Assembly (NCBI RefSeq): GCF_042477335.2
Contig: NC_091251.1
Location: 33,062,501-33,126,500 of the forward strand
From: Ovis canadensis
Taxonomy: Eukaryota; Chordata; Mammalia; Artiodactyla; Bovidae
Length of the DNA: 64,000 nucleotides
Direction: 5' to 3'
Position numbers and translations under genes: made by a program. The stretch's first letter is position 1. Each line of letters starts with the position of its first letter. Below the pieces are notes generated by a model that was not told the DNA's origin, did no database searches, and saw only the letters and a list, made by a program, of their open reading frames with translations. Below, piece after piece: positions 48,336-61,444 of the stretch.

Positions 48336-49644
48336 ATTAAGGTCCTCTATTTGTCCTAATATGGAACTATGTCCAAGACATCTGAGGATGAACTTTAAAA
48401 AGCCAAGTTCAAGGGAAGGAGGGCTGAGGGTACCTTCAGATGCTGGCTGCCCCAATCCATCCACCAGTACCCACACCCAAAGCTTCATTCACTGTGTCCC
48501 TAAGGGAGCTGAGGCTTCTGGGCTCTTCCCTCACATAGGCCACTGCTAAGGCCCTGGGACAGGCCCTGGCCAGCTGTGCTCAGATCTTGTGTTTTTGTAA
48601 AATCTGCAAAAGATATTTAAAATCCAGTTGATAAAACCAGTGTCTTTCCTTTCACACTCCCCTCTGTCACACCTTGTGACACCTTGTGTCAGGTGGCATC
48701 AGGGCAGCCAAGCCAGGCGGAAGGTGGGTTGGAGACACATTAATTACAGGTTGGTGATATGGGTTTATATGGCCTAGAGTAACCTCCCTGACAGAACCAA
48801 GTTATTGCTTGGGGTCCCTGTGTCGAAATGGCTTCCGGAAATATTCCTGTTGCCCAGTGTATCACCATATCTGGGCTGGTCACACCGAGGTATAGGTCAC
48901 ATGAACTGCACAGCAGTCAGTAAAAATTTTTAAATACCATGATATTTTTCTGGATGTTACAGTATTTGTGACATTTATGCTTTTCTTAACGTTAAAGAAA
49001 CATTTTTGTGATTTTCTATGCTTTATACCAAAAATAATAAACAAAATGCTAAATCCCTTGCTACCCTCTATCTTTGGGGGAAAAAAATTTTCTACTGTCT
49101 GAAATGTCCCTTCTATTGGCTTAAACCTCAGGAGTCCAGCTAGGCTGATACTATCTGTTTGGACTCCCCTAAAAGGAAACTTTTATTAGTAGGAAACCCC
49201 TGTCCTCTATCTGATACCAAGTTTCTCATACCTAAAGCATTTGCTCCTTGTCTCTCCCCAATTGTAAGACAAATTAACAAACTGTTTCCCGTGTTTCACT
49301 GCTGGCAAACATTCACGTAATATAGCCTTTCAGCGGGTGTTGGCATTTCTGTAGGACAGATTCCTAGAAATAGAATTGCTGTGTTAAAGGCTGTGCCTGC
49401 TCAGGTTGTTCTCCAGAATTATGGTGCTCTGAGACCATGGAAAATTACATGGCCAATAAAAATAATGAGGGAGATGATTGACCAGTTCCTCAAAGTGGGG
49501 GAGCAGGGCACAGGCTGCAAAACAAGACATAGAACTTGATTTTAAAATGAGGGTAGTGGGGGTGGGTAGGCAGTGTTGGAAGAGACTTCCACTTTCTGCT
49601 TGAGTCCTCTACATTTTAAAAATATTTTTTCGTGAACAAGTATA
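48336..49644. other. Intergenic DNA
   Basis: A weak L1-like stretch (ttcctagaaatagaattgct, about 49360-49390) is present. Otherwise I recognise nothing. Confidence 0.45.
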
Positions 49645-50065
49645 GGCTCCCCAGGTGGCTCAGTGGTAAAGAATCTTCCTGCAATGTGGGAGTGTTGCAA
49701 GTGAAAGTGTTAGTTGCTCAGTCGTGTCCAACTCTTTTCGACCCCTTAAACTGTAGCCCTCCAGGCTCCTCTGTCCCTGAAATTCTCCAGGCAAGAATAC
49801 TGGAGTGGGCTGCCATTCCGTTCTCCAGGGGATCTTCCTGACCCAGGGATCAAACCCAAGTCTCCTGCATTGTAGGCAGATGCTTTACCATCTGAGCCAC
49901 CAGGGAAGCCCTGGGTTTAATCCCTGGATTGGGAAGATCCCCTGGAGAAAGAAATGGCAGCCCACTCCAGTATTCTTGCCTGGGAAATCCCACAGATAGA
50001 GGAGCCTGCTGGACTATACACAGTCCATGGGGTTGCAAAGAGTTAGACACGACTGAGCACGCATG
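49645..50065 (+). mobile_element. Bov-tA SINE split by a second Bov-tA
   Basis: The plus-strand element starts ggctccccaggtggctcagt (to about 49690) and resumes at 49912 with tgggtttaatccctggattg, ending gttagacacgactgagcacg. Confidence 0.82.
49697..49911 (-). mobile_element. Bov-tA SINE nested inside another Bov-tA
   Basis: gttgctcagtcgtgtccaac to gagccaccagggaagccc, in the opposite orientation to the outer copy. Confidence 0.84.
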
Positions 50066-51694
50066 CACTGCCTTTAGAGTTTTTAATACTAACAGGAAGG
50101 AGACATAGCTGATATTATACAAATATATCACTACTGAAAGAATAGATTCCGTCTGTTATTGAGAATTTTCTCAGTGACATCTCTCTTGAACTCATTCCTG
50201 AAACAAAGACCAGCTTTAGGGTTTTAGGATTATTGTTTATCTTGGCTTGAGCTGGCAAAGAGTCTCTGTCCCCAACATCATTCCAGATAGGGCCATTTCT
50301 GCCTGCCTTAGTCCTGGCAGATTTCCAGCCCTCCCTAGAACAAGCCTGGGGCGGGGCTTACGAGGATCCGCTCCCTGGTTTCCCAGGGCCACCCGTGGAC
50401 CCCTCCCACGTTTTCCTTGTATTTATGGCCATGAAACACTGGTGCACTTTGGGTAATTGTTGCAAAACACCAAGACCAGCGATATTTCAGAGCTCTGTGG
50501 GTGTGGGGCTGGGGCTTTGAAGCTGGGTGGAAGGACTTTTAGGGTGAGCAGTATGGAGAGGCTGGAGGTCTGGTGGGGGTCACTGGGGCAAATGAGGACT
50601 TCCTGAAGACCACTATGGTGGGGAGCCCAGCTGCCCAAGCGGGGCTCCAGAGGTCAGAGGCCAGCACAAGTCAAACAAAGCAGGACAGGCTGTGGGGAGC
50701 TTTGGAGCAGGATCTCTAACAAGGCTATGGCTAATTAAAGCTACTCCAAAGCTATGTCCACCTCCTGCTCCCTGGCCTCTCCCATCCAGCCTGTCATCAA
50801 GTCTGGTAGATGGATTTCTCTTCAACCAGTAAGTAGTGAGTGCCCACTGTGTGCCAAATGGTGTTCTAAGTATGAGAGGTGCATCAGTGATCATGGTCCC
50901 TGGAGCCTATCTCTAGCACTGAACAAAAAGGACGACTTAAGTATTTCATTGTAATTGTATTAAGCATTATGAAAGAAAGGAATGCTGTAAGTCCTGCAAC
51001 TGCTTTAAGAAATTAACTTTATTTGCCTGTGTTTCCTAAACTGACCTCAGAAATTCACACCCCGCCTTACTTTGAACATAGAGACTTTATTTTTAGAGTA
51101 GTTTTAGGTTCTTAGCAGAGTTGAGTGGAAAGTGCTGTACAGAGTTCCCATATGCCTCCTCCACTCACATACGTGCCACTATCAACATCCCACATCAGTG
51201 TGGTGTGTGGTGGTTTTGTAACAATAGATGAATCAACACTGACACATCAGTGCCAACCAAAGTCCACAGTTACATTAGGGCCACATTAGGGCCCTATTTA
51301 AAATTATATGTATACAATAATGTAATAACAGTGAGACTCAGAGCTGCAGGCAGTAGGGAGCCTACAAGCTTTCTAAAAAGGAAGTGGTGTGCTTACATTA
51401 GTGTTCTGCAAACAATTCATTCACTGCTCCTTCTTATCTGACCCATGAATGTGCCCTTATCTTCTGATATTTATTTGGTTTAGATGCCACAGACACCATT
51501 TGCCCAGGCTGTGGAAGTGATCTTTACACTAGTCTGCCCAGTCACCAGATGCCCCCACCACCTTCACCGCTGATTTGACTCAGAATCCAGATCTGCAGGT
51601 TACAGAAGAATGCCACTTTCTCTGTGGCATGAGTTTGCTCAGACATTTACAGTAACTCCTACAAATGGTTTTCCAATATTCTTATCCATGGAAC
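50066..51694. other. Intergenic DNA
   Basis: An L2/MIR-like end (gagtgcccactgtgtgccaa, about 50820-50930) is present. No gene. Confidence 0.45.
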
Positions 51695-52145
51695 CCATTT
51701 GGTGATGGCAGCAGAATATAATGATTAAAAGCACAGGCTCTGATATTTGTAGTCCAGAGATGACATCCTCGTTCTAAGAATCCCAAATTCATCTTTAAAG
51801 AGACGATGATAATACTACTTGTCAAGGAGATGGGAGATTATGGGGCTTTAAAGGAGATAAAACACATAAAGTGCTTGCATGCATGCTGAGTCACTTCAGT
51901 CGTGTCTGACTCTTTGTGACCCTATGGACTTGTGGCTCATTAGGCTCTTCTATCCATGGGATTCTCCAGGCAAGAATACTGGAGTGGGTTCCCACATGCT
52001 TTTCCAGGGGCTCTTCCCCACCCAAGGACTGAACCTGTGTCTCTAACATCTTTTGCATTGGCAGGCAGTTTCTTTACCGCTAGTGCCACCTGGGAAGTCC
52101 AAAGTGCTTACTAGCATGTATAGTAAATATTTGACAATCATTAGC
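51695..52145 (+). mobile_element. MIR-like remnant split by a Bov-tA
   Basis: gattaaaagcacaggctctg ... gataaaacacataaagtgct, then after the SINE actagcatgtatagtaaata. The join reads as one MIR 3' part. Confidence 0.6.
51877..52100 (-). mobile_element. Bov-tA SINE with 9-bp target-site duplication
   Basis: cacttcagtcgtgtctgact to gtgccacctgggaagtcc, flanked by exact aaagtgctt at 51868-51876 and 52101-52109. Confidence 0.9.
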
Positions 52146-52471
52146 TCTTAGTGGTTTTGTTAATACTCCTGCTCATAGTCAATCTTAAAGGAAGTCTAAA
52201 ATATGAGATATAAAAATCAGTGCATATTATCTGAACATCATGATTCTACCCAGCTTACAGGACTAATCACTCAGCCCAATCTGATGTCCTTCCACCCCCA
52301 AATGCACTGTTCACCTTCCCAACATTCAGACCATACTGATCATCTGCTTTGCACAAAGATAACACAGACTCTGAATTTTTGTCCATTACATTCGTTCACT
52401 TCCTCAACCCATCAAAACCCTATCTGAAGTCTGAGGTCCCAATCAAATACAACTTCCCACTTCCTTCTGAA

Positions 52472-52680
52472 GGCTTCCCTGGTGGCTCAGATGGTAAAGA
52501 ATCTGCTTGCAATATGGGAGACCTAGGTTCTATCCCTGGGTCGGGAAGACCCCCTGGAGGAAGGCATGGCAACCCACTCCAGTATTCTTGCCTGAAGGAT
52601 CCCCATGGACAGAGGAGACTGGCAGGCTGAAGTCCATTGGGTCTCAAAGAGTCAAGCACAACTGAGTGACTAAGCACAGC
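52472..52680 (+). mobile_element. Bov-tA type SINE
   Basis: ggcttccctggtggctcaga at the head and gcacaactgagtgactaagc at the end. Confidence 0.85.
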
Positions 52681-53396
52681 AGAGCAATGAACAATGAAGC
52701 CAGAGCAAACTTGTGACAGTGTCACATTTCGGAGAAGAAAAGATCACCCTCCTGTTCTACTCTCTTGTACTACAACTTCAGGGAAACCATGTGAAGTCCT
52801 GATGGAGGCAGGAAATGGAGCATAGCCAGAGCCACTCAAAATTGAATGACCCCCAAATCAGGTGAGGCGATGGTCAGTAGCCAATGGGGTGCTAAGTTAG
52901 AGGTGCTAACATTTTCAGAATGGAGAAAATGATACCAAAACAACCTACAATGGCATTGGAGTTTAACCTCCTTCGCCTTGGAAAAACCTTTCATGCTCTG
53001 TATCTTCACTCGTGTTAGGGGTGATGAGATGTTTCAGCACCTGGTTGAATCTAAGTGGTATGGTTTTGTAGCTTTCTTCCTCTGCCTATTGCCACAATGA
53101 GGGGTAAAGGATGAAGAAGACTTCTCTGAGACTGAGCAACATCCTTAAAGGACCTAAGAATGGATGCGGAGGGGGCACAGTGAAGGTTCAAAGCAAGTTC
53201 TGCCCCTTGTCTCTACAAACACCCAGCCTGTTTATCCACCCCCACTCCACCCAACCAGGGAAGAACTGGGGGGTTGGGGGCAGGGCTTGGACACCCTCTA
53301 TTTTATCTAGCAACCTTGAGAAGGAAGGTCACCTTCTGTAGCCTCCTCTGCACTCTGCCATTCGTTACATAAAGCTCTTCTTGTTGTTGTTTTTTC
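52681..53396. other. Intergenic DNA
   Basis: No recognised repeat or gene. The stretch includes a G-rich patch at about 53265-53285. Confidence 0.45.
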
Positions 53397-54410
53397 TCAG
53401 TTGCTCAGTCCTGTCCAGCTCTTTGTGACCCCATGGACTGCAGCAGGCAGGCTTCCCTGTCCTTCACCGACTCCCGGAGCTTGCTCCAACTCATGTCCAT
53501 TGAGTTAGTGATGCCATCCAACCATCTCGTCCTCTGTCATCCCCTTCTCCTCGTGCCTTCAATCTTTCCCAGCATCAGGGTCTTTTCTAATGAGTCAACT
53601 CTTCACATCACATGGCCGAAGAATTGGAGTTTCAGCTTCAGCATCAGTCCTTACAATGAATATTCAGGGTTGATTTCCTTTAGGATTGACTGGTTTGATC
53701 TCCTTGCAGTCCATAGGACTCTAAAGAGTCTTCTGCAACACCACAGTTCAAAGCATCAATTCTTTGGTGCTCAGCCTTCTATATGGTCCAACTCTCACAT
53801 CCATACATGACTACTGGAAAAATCATAGCTTTGACTAGATGGACCTTTGTCAGCAAGGTAATGTCTTTGTTTTTTAATATGCTGTCTAGGTTGGTCATAG
53901 TTTTTCTTCCAAGGAGAAAGCATCTTTTAATTTCATGGCTGTAGTCACCATCTGCAGTGATTTTGGAGCTCAAGAAAATAAAGTCTGTGACTGTTTCCAT
54001 TGTTTCCCCATCTATATGCCAAGAAGTGATGGGACCAGATGCCATGATCTTCGTTTTTTGAATGTTGAGTTTTAAGCCAACTTTTTCACTCTCCTTTTTC
54101 ACTTTCATCGAGAGGCTCTTTAGTTCTTCTTCTCTTTCTGCCATAAGGGTGGTGTCATCTGCATATCTAAAGTTATTGATATTTTTCTTGGTAATCTTGA
54201 CTCCAGCTTGTGTTTCATCCAGCCAAGCATTTCACATGATAAACTCTACATATAAGTTAAATAAGCAGGGTGACAATATACAGCCTTGTCATACTCCTTT
54301 CTCAATTTGGAACCAGTCAGTTGTTTCATGTCCAGTTCTAACTGTTGTTTCTTGACCTGCATACCAGTTTCTCAGGAGGCAGGTGAGATGGTCTGGTATT
54401 CCCATCACAC
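53397..54410 (-). mobile_element. BovB LINE, 1.0 kb, minus strand
   Basis: gttgctcagtcctgtccagc marks the 3' end. The minus strand codes KVGLKLNIQKTKIMASGPI, MYGCESWT and similar BovB segments with frame breaks, and the copy is truncated near the LTC(L)LRN motif. It is more diverged than the copies at 43-48 kb. Confidence 0.85.
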
Positions 54411-54639
54411 CATAAAACTCTAGCACATTGGAATTGGAAGCAATCTCAGACACTGTTTGGACCAGCACAACCTCTGCATTTCACTACTTAAAAAATGAGT
54501 GATATCCAAATGGGAGCATGAATCCCAGGGCCTTTGATTCCAAGTCTGAAGTTCAGTATCTGGACTGTCTGTCTGCCTCATGTGAAGGCAACCCTGCATG
54601 TTTACTTTTCACCTGATTTCACTCATGTGATGAGGAACC

Positions 54640-54840
54640 GGCTGCAATATCGTGGAAAATATTGCTGGACCTGGAGTTACAAGCTAACCTGCGAATCCCA
54701 GCTCTGTCCCTGGGAAGCTGTGTGACTCTCGACATTACTTAAGCCTTCTGTGTCTCGGTTTCCTCATCTATGAAATGGGAAGTAGTAATAGAACAACTTC
54801 CTGGGATTGCTGGGAGAGGATTAAATGAGGTGTGCTTTTT
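54640..54840 (+). mobile_element. MIR SINE remnant
   Basis: gcgaatcccagctctgtccc, gtgtctcggtttcctcatct and ggattaaatgaggtgtgc. Confidence 0.68.
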
Positions 54841-55304
54841 GAGGGATTGATGAGATGCTTGGAGCAGAGTGAGCCTTCCCCAAATGTTATCTACTTCTGT
54901 TGCTGCTGTTCTTGGTACATATTTCGGAGCCTTGGTTGCAGCAAGCATGGAGTTAAAACACATAATGCATGCTCCTAACACACATCTCGAAAATGGCAGC
55001 TTTTATTATTCACTGTACAAGGAGAGACAGAGTTATAAACACTGACTCTGCTCTTTAGGACCTTACAATCTAGTAGGAGAAAACAGGGAAAGCTCTCTTA
55101 AAAGAATACAATTAACAGGCAAATCTATGATTCCTAGGGACCACATGACTGTAAATTCTTAGAAAGGGGAATTGATCTTCAAGGGATGGTCTGAGAAACC
55201 AAAGAAAATGCTATGGCATGGGAAGTTCTTAGGAACAGGAACAAGGTCTTGCTTTTTCTAACTTTCCTCCTCCCATCTGCCCACCCCACCCTCCCCCTTG
55301 TTAC

Positions 55305-55320
55305 TGCTGCCCCCTGGTGT
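55305..55320 (-). promoter_or_regulatory. Candidate CTCF site
   Basis: On the minus strand, acaccagggggcagca fits the CTCF core (CCA-S-Y-AG-R-K-GGC-R) well. It lies in unique intergenic DNA between NYNRIN and NFATC4. Confidence 0.4.
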
Positions 55321-55444
55321 CTATCACCTTCCTAGCACTCCTGGGCGCTGTTCACCCCTGGGTCACTAGGAGGAAGGGGCCACCACCTGCCCCAGGGCAC
55401 AGCCAAGTGGGACCGAAGATTGGCTAGGTCCTGCTGGGAAGGAA

Positions 55445-55639
55445 ATGAAAAAAGTCAAAGTATTAGTTGCTCAGTCGTGTCCGACTCTTTGCGACCCTAT
55501 GGACTGTAGCCTTGTCCATGGAATTCCCCAGGCAAGAATACTAGAGTGGGTAGCCATTCCTTTTGCCAGGGGATCTTCCCTATCCAGGGAGCAAACCTGG
55601 GTCTCAGGCTCTTCACCATCTGAGCCACCAGGGAAACCC
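55445..55639 (-). mobile_element. Bov-tA SINE with target-site duplication
   Basis: gttgctcagtcgtgtccgac to gagccaccagggaaaccc. The flanks repeat gctgggaaggaa at 55640-55651 and an 11-12-base near copy just before 55445. Confidence 0.85.
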
Positions 55640-55651
55640 GCTGGGAAGGAA

Positions 55652-57129
55652 GGGATCTCTTTTCTTCAGGCTCTTCAGCCTGGACAAGGACACAAACAGC
55701 AACTGTCTAGATGGAGGGGAGGGAAGAAACCAGGCATTCATGGTTCACTGGAAAGTGCATCCAAAGTGCCTGTGACACTTCCAGTGGCTGCGAGGCCTGG
55801 GAGCAGCAGACAGAGGGGCCGTGTCTCCAAAAGTGAGGCGACTGGGACACATGAGAGCAGATTGCCCCTCCCCCCACCAGAGCTTCAGCTTCACTCCCTC
55901 ACTGGCGTCAGTGTATAAACATGCTTGTGTTTTTCCTTGTAACAAAGATAAACATCTCAACCCTTTTCAAGATTCACAGTTATATATTTTATAGAATGCT
56001 TGCCAACTTGGGCTTGTTTGGTGCTTTCTTATGGGTTTAGGGAAAGAATATCATGGAGGTTACGTGAGATTCTTAATGTATCACATCAGGGACCCCCTGA
56101 TATCAAATGACTTATTGCTGGTGATGTTAACCTTGATTTCTTGGTTAGGGTGGTATTTGCCTGGTTTCTCTACTGTGAAGGTTTTAATTTTTCCCTTTCC
56201 ATACTTTCCATTTGTTAGAAGCAAGTCACTAAGTCCAGATCATGTTCAAGGCAAGAGGTATTAAGCTCCATCTTCTAGAGCAAGGGGTATCAAAGAATTT
56301 GGGACAGTACATTAAAACCCTCACAGTAATTAGTAGGGCTAATTTTGGAGCAGATACCTTGAGGCTTTACAAATATCCTGGTCTTCCTGAAAGTTTTACC
56401 TACTGATTTTAGCACTCATCAATGGATCTTGCCCATAACAATCATTACTACCATGGTCTAATGGTGATTTCCTATTTCCCTTATTCCTTCTACACATATT
56501 AAGAGAAATTTTTTTCTGAAAAGATTGTCCCTTCTCTCAGTTATTCAGTCATTTATTTGTAGCAGCGTGGACTTACAGAGATTTATTATTTGAATTATAA
56601 TCTAATATTATCATTACTTTTTACATTGCTCAAATTGTTTCAGCTCTGGCCACTGGGACATCATTTGAGTTGGCTCTTGTGTCTTTTGAATAGGCACCTT
56701 GCCTTTTTGGCACTTACTTTCTGGCAATGCACATTGCTCCAGAATTACCTTGTATTTTCCCTGTCCCAGTTCTAGAATTAGCCATTTTTCCAAAGAACCC
56801 TGGTTCCTTTTATTGGAGAATGTTATTTAGAAGCCAAAAGCTAGATGCTAGGTGTCTCCGTTGCTAACGGAGTGCCACTCACTTTAGGCTTTCCTAGCAG
56901 ACAAAGCTAGCAAATATATGTATGTATATTAACCCCTATATACCCACAATAGCTATATTTATCTTTGCATCTCTTTGTGTTTGTGTGTAATATGTATATA
57001 TATATCATAGAGATACCTATGGATTATTGGTCTATGTAGATATTTATATATCTCCGTTATATATATTCTATAACATGGATAATATTATGTTGATAGACAT
57101 AGACATAGATATATGTAAAGTGAGAATGA
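55652..57129. other. Intergenic DNA, AT-rich at the right end
   Basis: No gene recognised. About 56985-57120 is a TA-rich low-complexity stretch (gtatatatatatcatagaga). Confidence 0.5.
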
Positions 57130-58330
57130 GTTCATTCTGTTATCTCCAACTTGAATCCAGCACCACAGTTTATTCTGGCCTTCCACCCCCCACATCAAAC
57201 TAACCACCCTCTTCTTTCCCTGGCAGTGAAAACCCTATCTCACTACAATTTATTTACTTACTGTTCAACACTAGCATACAGGTTAAGTAGTTTCAGAATT
57301 GTTAACCTGTGACGCATTTGCCAGCTATAATCTTTATGTGTGATTCCTTTTGTCTCACAGTATCCAGTCAAAACAGTTTTCCAAAACTACTTGTTTTAGC
57401 TCCTCCCCAACATGTTCTGTTTATGTTCATAATACAGTTAGATTCATATAGTACATTTTGCATTCTATTTAGGATTGAATGACTTTTAGAAGTTTTGATT
57501 ACAATTAAGTTCTGTTTTTGTAGAGTTCTATAGATCTCGACATAGAAAAGTGGCATAGAGTCATGATAATCACCCACAACAGTTCCATCGCACTGAAAAT
57601 TCCCATGTGCGATCCCCTTGCAGTCAACACCAGCTTGTTCTCTAAGTATTCCCCCTGCAACCACTGATCTGTTTTCTCTCTATCATTTTGCCTCTTCCAG
57701 AATGTCATGTAAATAGAATCACACAAAATGTAGCCACTTGAGTCTGGCTCCTTCCACTTAGCAAAGTGCGTTTAGTGCTTATGTATATTGTTGCATGAAT
57801 CAATAGTTCATTGATTTTTATTGCTGGGTAGTGTTCCACTGTATGGGGCTTCCCAGGCAGTACTAGTGGTAAAGAACCTGCCTCAATGCAGGAGATGTAA
57901 GAGACACAGATTCAGTCCCTGGGTCGGGAAGATCCCCTGGAGGAGAGCACGGCAACCCACTCCAGTATTCTTGCCTGGAGAATCCCATGGACGGAGGAGC
58001 CTGGCAGGCTGTAGTCCACAGAGTCACACAGAGTTGGAGACGACCGAAGTGACTTAGCACATACGCACGCATGCATTCCACCACGTGGACATACTACAGT
58101 TCATCTGTTTACCCACTGAAGAACATCTTGGTTGTTTCCGGTTTGGGTTGTTAATGAATAAAACTGCTATACACATTCGGGAACAGACTTTTGTATGGGC
58201 ATATTTTTTTGTTTACCAGGGTCAATATGTAGGGAAGAGATTGCTGGTGGTATTGCATGGCAAGTCTATGCTTAATCTTATAAAGAATACCCACACTGTT
58301 ATAAGTCTTGTATAGTCAAGAGGTTCCTTC
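57130..58330 (+). mobile_element. L1-type LINE 3' remnant, split by a SINE
   Basis: gaatcaatagttcattgatt, ttattgctgggtagtgttcc and, after the SINE, atcttggttgtttccggttt and ataaaactgctatacac follow the order of an old mammalian L1 3' region. The left limit is uncertain. Confidence 0.6.
57844..58066 (+). mobile_element. Bov-tA SINE inside the L1 remnant
   Basis: ggggcttcccaggcagtact at the head; gacgaccgaagtgacttagc at the end. Flanks ttccactgtatgg and ttccaccacgtgg look like a diverged target-site duplication. Confidence 0.84.
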
Positions 58331-59369
58331 CCCATCTCCTTTTTTTCCCTTTTCTTTTCTTGAAATGTTTTTGTGGAATCCATCAATGATGCCATTAAAA
58401 CCATCTTCTAAAAATACACCAAACCCCTGCACACTTCCCAAACTGCGTCTGGAGTTTCCAGGAGGTATGTGAGATGTTACTCCTCTGCAGCCTCCTTCCC
58501 GACACTTACCAAGTCTGGCAAGGGGTGCTCCAAGCAGAGCCCAAACCCACCTGGAAGCCTGCCCAGTGTGCCCTCCCCACGTGCCTTAGAGGTCCAGACA
58601 TCCAGCCAGAGAAGGAGACTTGAAAGTTCTAGGGCAGCTCGTCCTGCACCAAAGCTCCCTGCTGCCCCGAGACCATCTCAGATTGTCCAGGGAGCAAGAC
58701 AGAGCCAGGTGAGGGGAGTGGTGAGCTGCAACAGCAAGAATGTGTGTGCCTTTCCCCTCCCCTAGCACACCTTTCCAGGTGACCTTCCATCCAGAGTAGG
58801 CCAGACTAGATCTGTGAGAAGGGGGCAGGGAGCCGTTTTAGAGCCTGAAGTGGGAAGGAATGACCCTTAATTGACAAGCAACTCTAGTTCTCAAGCTTCC
58901 TGGTCCTGGAGAATCACCTAGGGTACTGTTTAAAATGCTGAAACTCAGGCCTGCCCCCAGAGAATACAACAGAGTAGCTCAGGGGTTGCCTAGGAATCTG
59001 TATGAAGAACAAAAATGAAAAAAGAAATAAATAAAGCCCAAAACCCTCCCTAATGACTCAAACACAAGTGATCCTCAGACCACACTTCGAGAAACCCTGG
59101 CCAAGAAAATGTTTTCTGGCACCAACCAAAGGTCCACCCTCCTTCTCCTCTCTCCCCCAACTCCAGCCTCAGGGAGTTGGATGTCTGTAGGAACCTGGGA
59201 AGAGACAATGACCCTGGGAGCTGACCTACTTTAGGATTCTAATGGGAAGAGGGGTTAGCCCTTTAAATTGTGGGCCCAGAGGGCAGAACGGTGCCGTGGC
59301 AGAGCAGTTGGAAGCAGATGGAAGAACTGTAAGGCAAATCGACTGTACCAATCCCAACCTGTTGCTGTC
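58331..59369. other. Intergenic DNA
   Basis: No recognised gene; the short open frames show no known domain. Confidence 0.5.
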
Positions 59370-59800
59370 ATTGTTTAGTCACTAAGTCGTGTCTGACTCT
59401 TTGCAACCCCGTGAACTGCAGCACACCAGGCTTCCCTGTCCTTCACCGTCTCCTGGAATTTGCTCAGATTCATGTCTATTGAGTCAGTGATGCTATCTAA
59501 CCATCTCATCCTCTGCCACCCTCTTCTCCTTTTTGCCTTCAATCTTTCCCAGCATCAGGGCTTTTTCCAACTCATTGGAAAAGTATTGAAGTTTCAGCTT
59601 CAGCATCAGCCCTTCCAATGAGTATTCAGGGTTGATTTCCTTTAGGATTGACTGCTTTGATCTCCTTGCTGTCCAAAGGACTCTCAAAGTGTTCTCCAGC
59701 ACCACAGTTCAAAAGCATCAGTTCTTCAGTCCTCAGCCTTCTTTACGGTCCAACTCTCACATCCATACATGACTACTGGAGAAGCCAAAGCCCAACCATC
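59370..59800 (-). mobile_element. BovB LINE 3' fragment
   Basis: ttagtcactaagtcgtgtct at the 3' end; the minus strand codes LRVLWTARRSKQSILKE and LKLQYF, with internal deletions. One of the more diverged copies. Confidence 0.8.
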
Positions 59801-61169
59801 TAGTGGGAAAGCACCCTTTACCTTTGGATAGGTTTCCCACTATGGCTACAAAGCCCCTCAGAATCCAGCTGCTGCTTCCCCCTGGTCCTTACTCATGGCA
59901 CCCCATTTCTAGAACTTCACCCGTCCTATGAGTGTGCCAAGGCCCTGATCTGTGGGCCCTCCCTCCAGATATAGTTCATTTGGGGGTACTGCCTGGGCCT
60001 GCCCTTGCACCACTCTCAGCCCAGTCAACCCCCAGGTCGTGCTTCAGATCTCGGTCTAGAGGTCAACCCCAAAGTTCCCTCTGACCCCCACAGCTGGATG
60101 GAGTGTCCCTACTCTCTATATCCCATATTAAAATTATTTATTCCCCCCCCCCCACCCATCTGACATACTGTCTGTATAAGAAACTTTTACTGAGTTGAAT
60201 TGTTGAGTTACAATGCACTGTTTTTAATCTGTCACCCCATGAGGCTACAGGGTCCTCCAGGATCCACTAGCTGGCACTTAGTAGCTGCTCAATAAATGCC
60301 TGGCAGTGAATGAATGGCAGTGCCCTGGCAGAGAGTAAAATGGTCTGCCCAGGGAGGCAATGAGCCCTCATCACTAAAACCTTTCATTCACACAGGCTGA
60401 TGCATCCACTGTCAGAGATCTTGTAGGGGGAGTTGAAGAGTGCTCGCTAGGACATGCGCCCTGGGTCCCTCCTGCCATGGGAGCATGGGGTGACCACACT
60501 AGCCCTGTGGAGGATACCTTTGAGGAGCAGCCACTCCCCGGCGAGCCAATCACCTGATGTCAGTCTGGTTCGCAGCAGTTTGTGTTCAGGAAGATAAAGC
60601 AAATTCATTGCAAAACAGCAATGACCAGACCAGAGGTCATCCTGGTTCTCTTGTCCTCCATTCCAGAGTCAGCTTCTGTCACACCCACCCCTGAACACAT
60701 GGGGACTTGCCAAGCCTGTTTGTACACACTGGACACAGAGAGGCCCCATCAGCCTTGAGGCAAGGCAAGTTCCTAATACCTTGAATATCTCTGGGGCATG
60801 ACCCCCTGCTGTGTGCCAGGCTCTCCCCAACCCACTGGGACTTGGGCCCCCTAGGCTGTGAAGACAGGGGCCAATCCAGGTTTCCCAGGCTGGGCTTGTC
60901 AGTGGTTAAAGGTGCACGTTTAGAGTGGGCCGGAGTTCAGGCAATGCCAGGGCTTCCGGGGAGCCGCTTAGCTTCCTTCAATCTACCTCTGAAGCATAGA
61001 TCTTTCCCAAATCTTCACAGTCCCCAGAGGGGAGAATCCAGAGCATGGATGGGCCCAGGCCATTCCTCCCTCAGCCCCTACTCTACTCCAGAGAAATAAG
61101 CTTCGGGGGCCTGACCCCCACAGGTTAGGACATCTGAGGGGGGACTGGGGGCAGGAACCCAGGAGTGTA
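59801..61169. other. Intergenic DNA downstream of NFATC4
   Basis: No gene recognised. A short poly-C tract lies at about 60145-60155. Confidence 0.5.
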
Positions 61170-61300
61170 GCGTTCAACCTGCTATTGATTAGCTGTGTGA
61201 TAAAGGGCAAGTCCATTTCCCTCTCTGAACCTTTGAGTCCTCCTTGATAAATGAGGGAGAGGGACTAGACGGGTGTTTCCTGACCCTGGCTATGAATCAG
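61170..61300 (+). mobile_element. MIR SINE remnant
   Basis: gattagctgtgtgataaagg, gcaagtccatttccctctct and gaacctttgagtcc. Confidence 0.6.
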
Positions 61301-61444
61301 AATCATCTCAGTGATAGTAAGAGAAAGTAACTTTAAAATACACAGATTTTCCCAAAGCGCCTAAAGGAATCTGAATCCCCAGGGAGGAGAGGTTTACAAG
61401 CTCTCGCTCCCAACCTCGCCCTGGTTGCTTAGGCGGAGCCTCTG

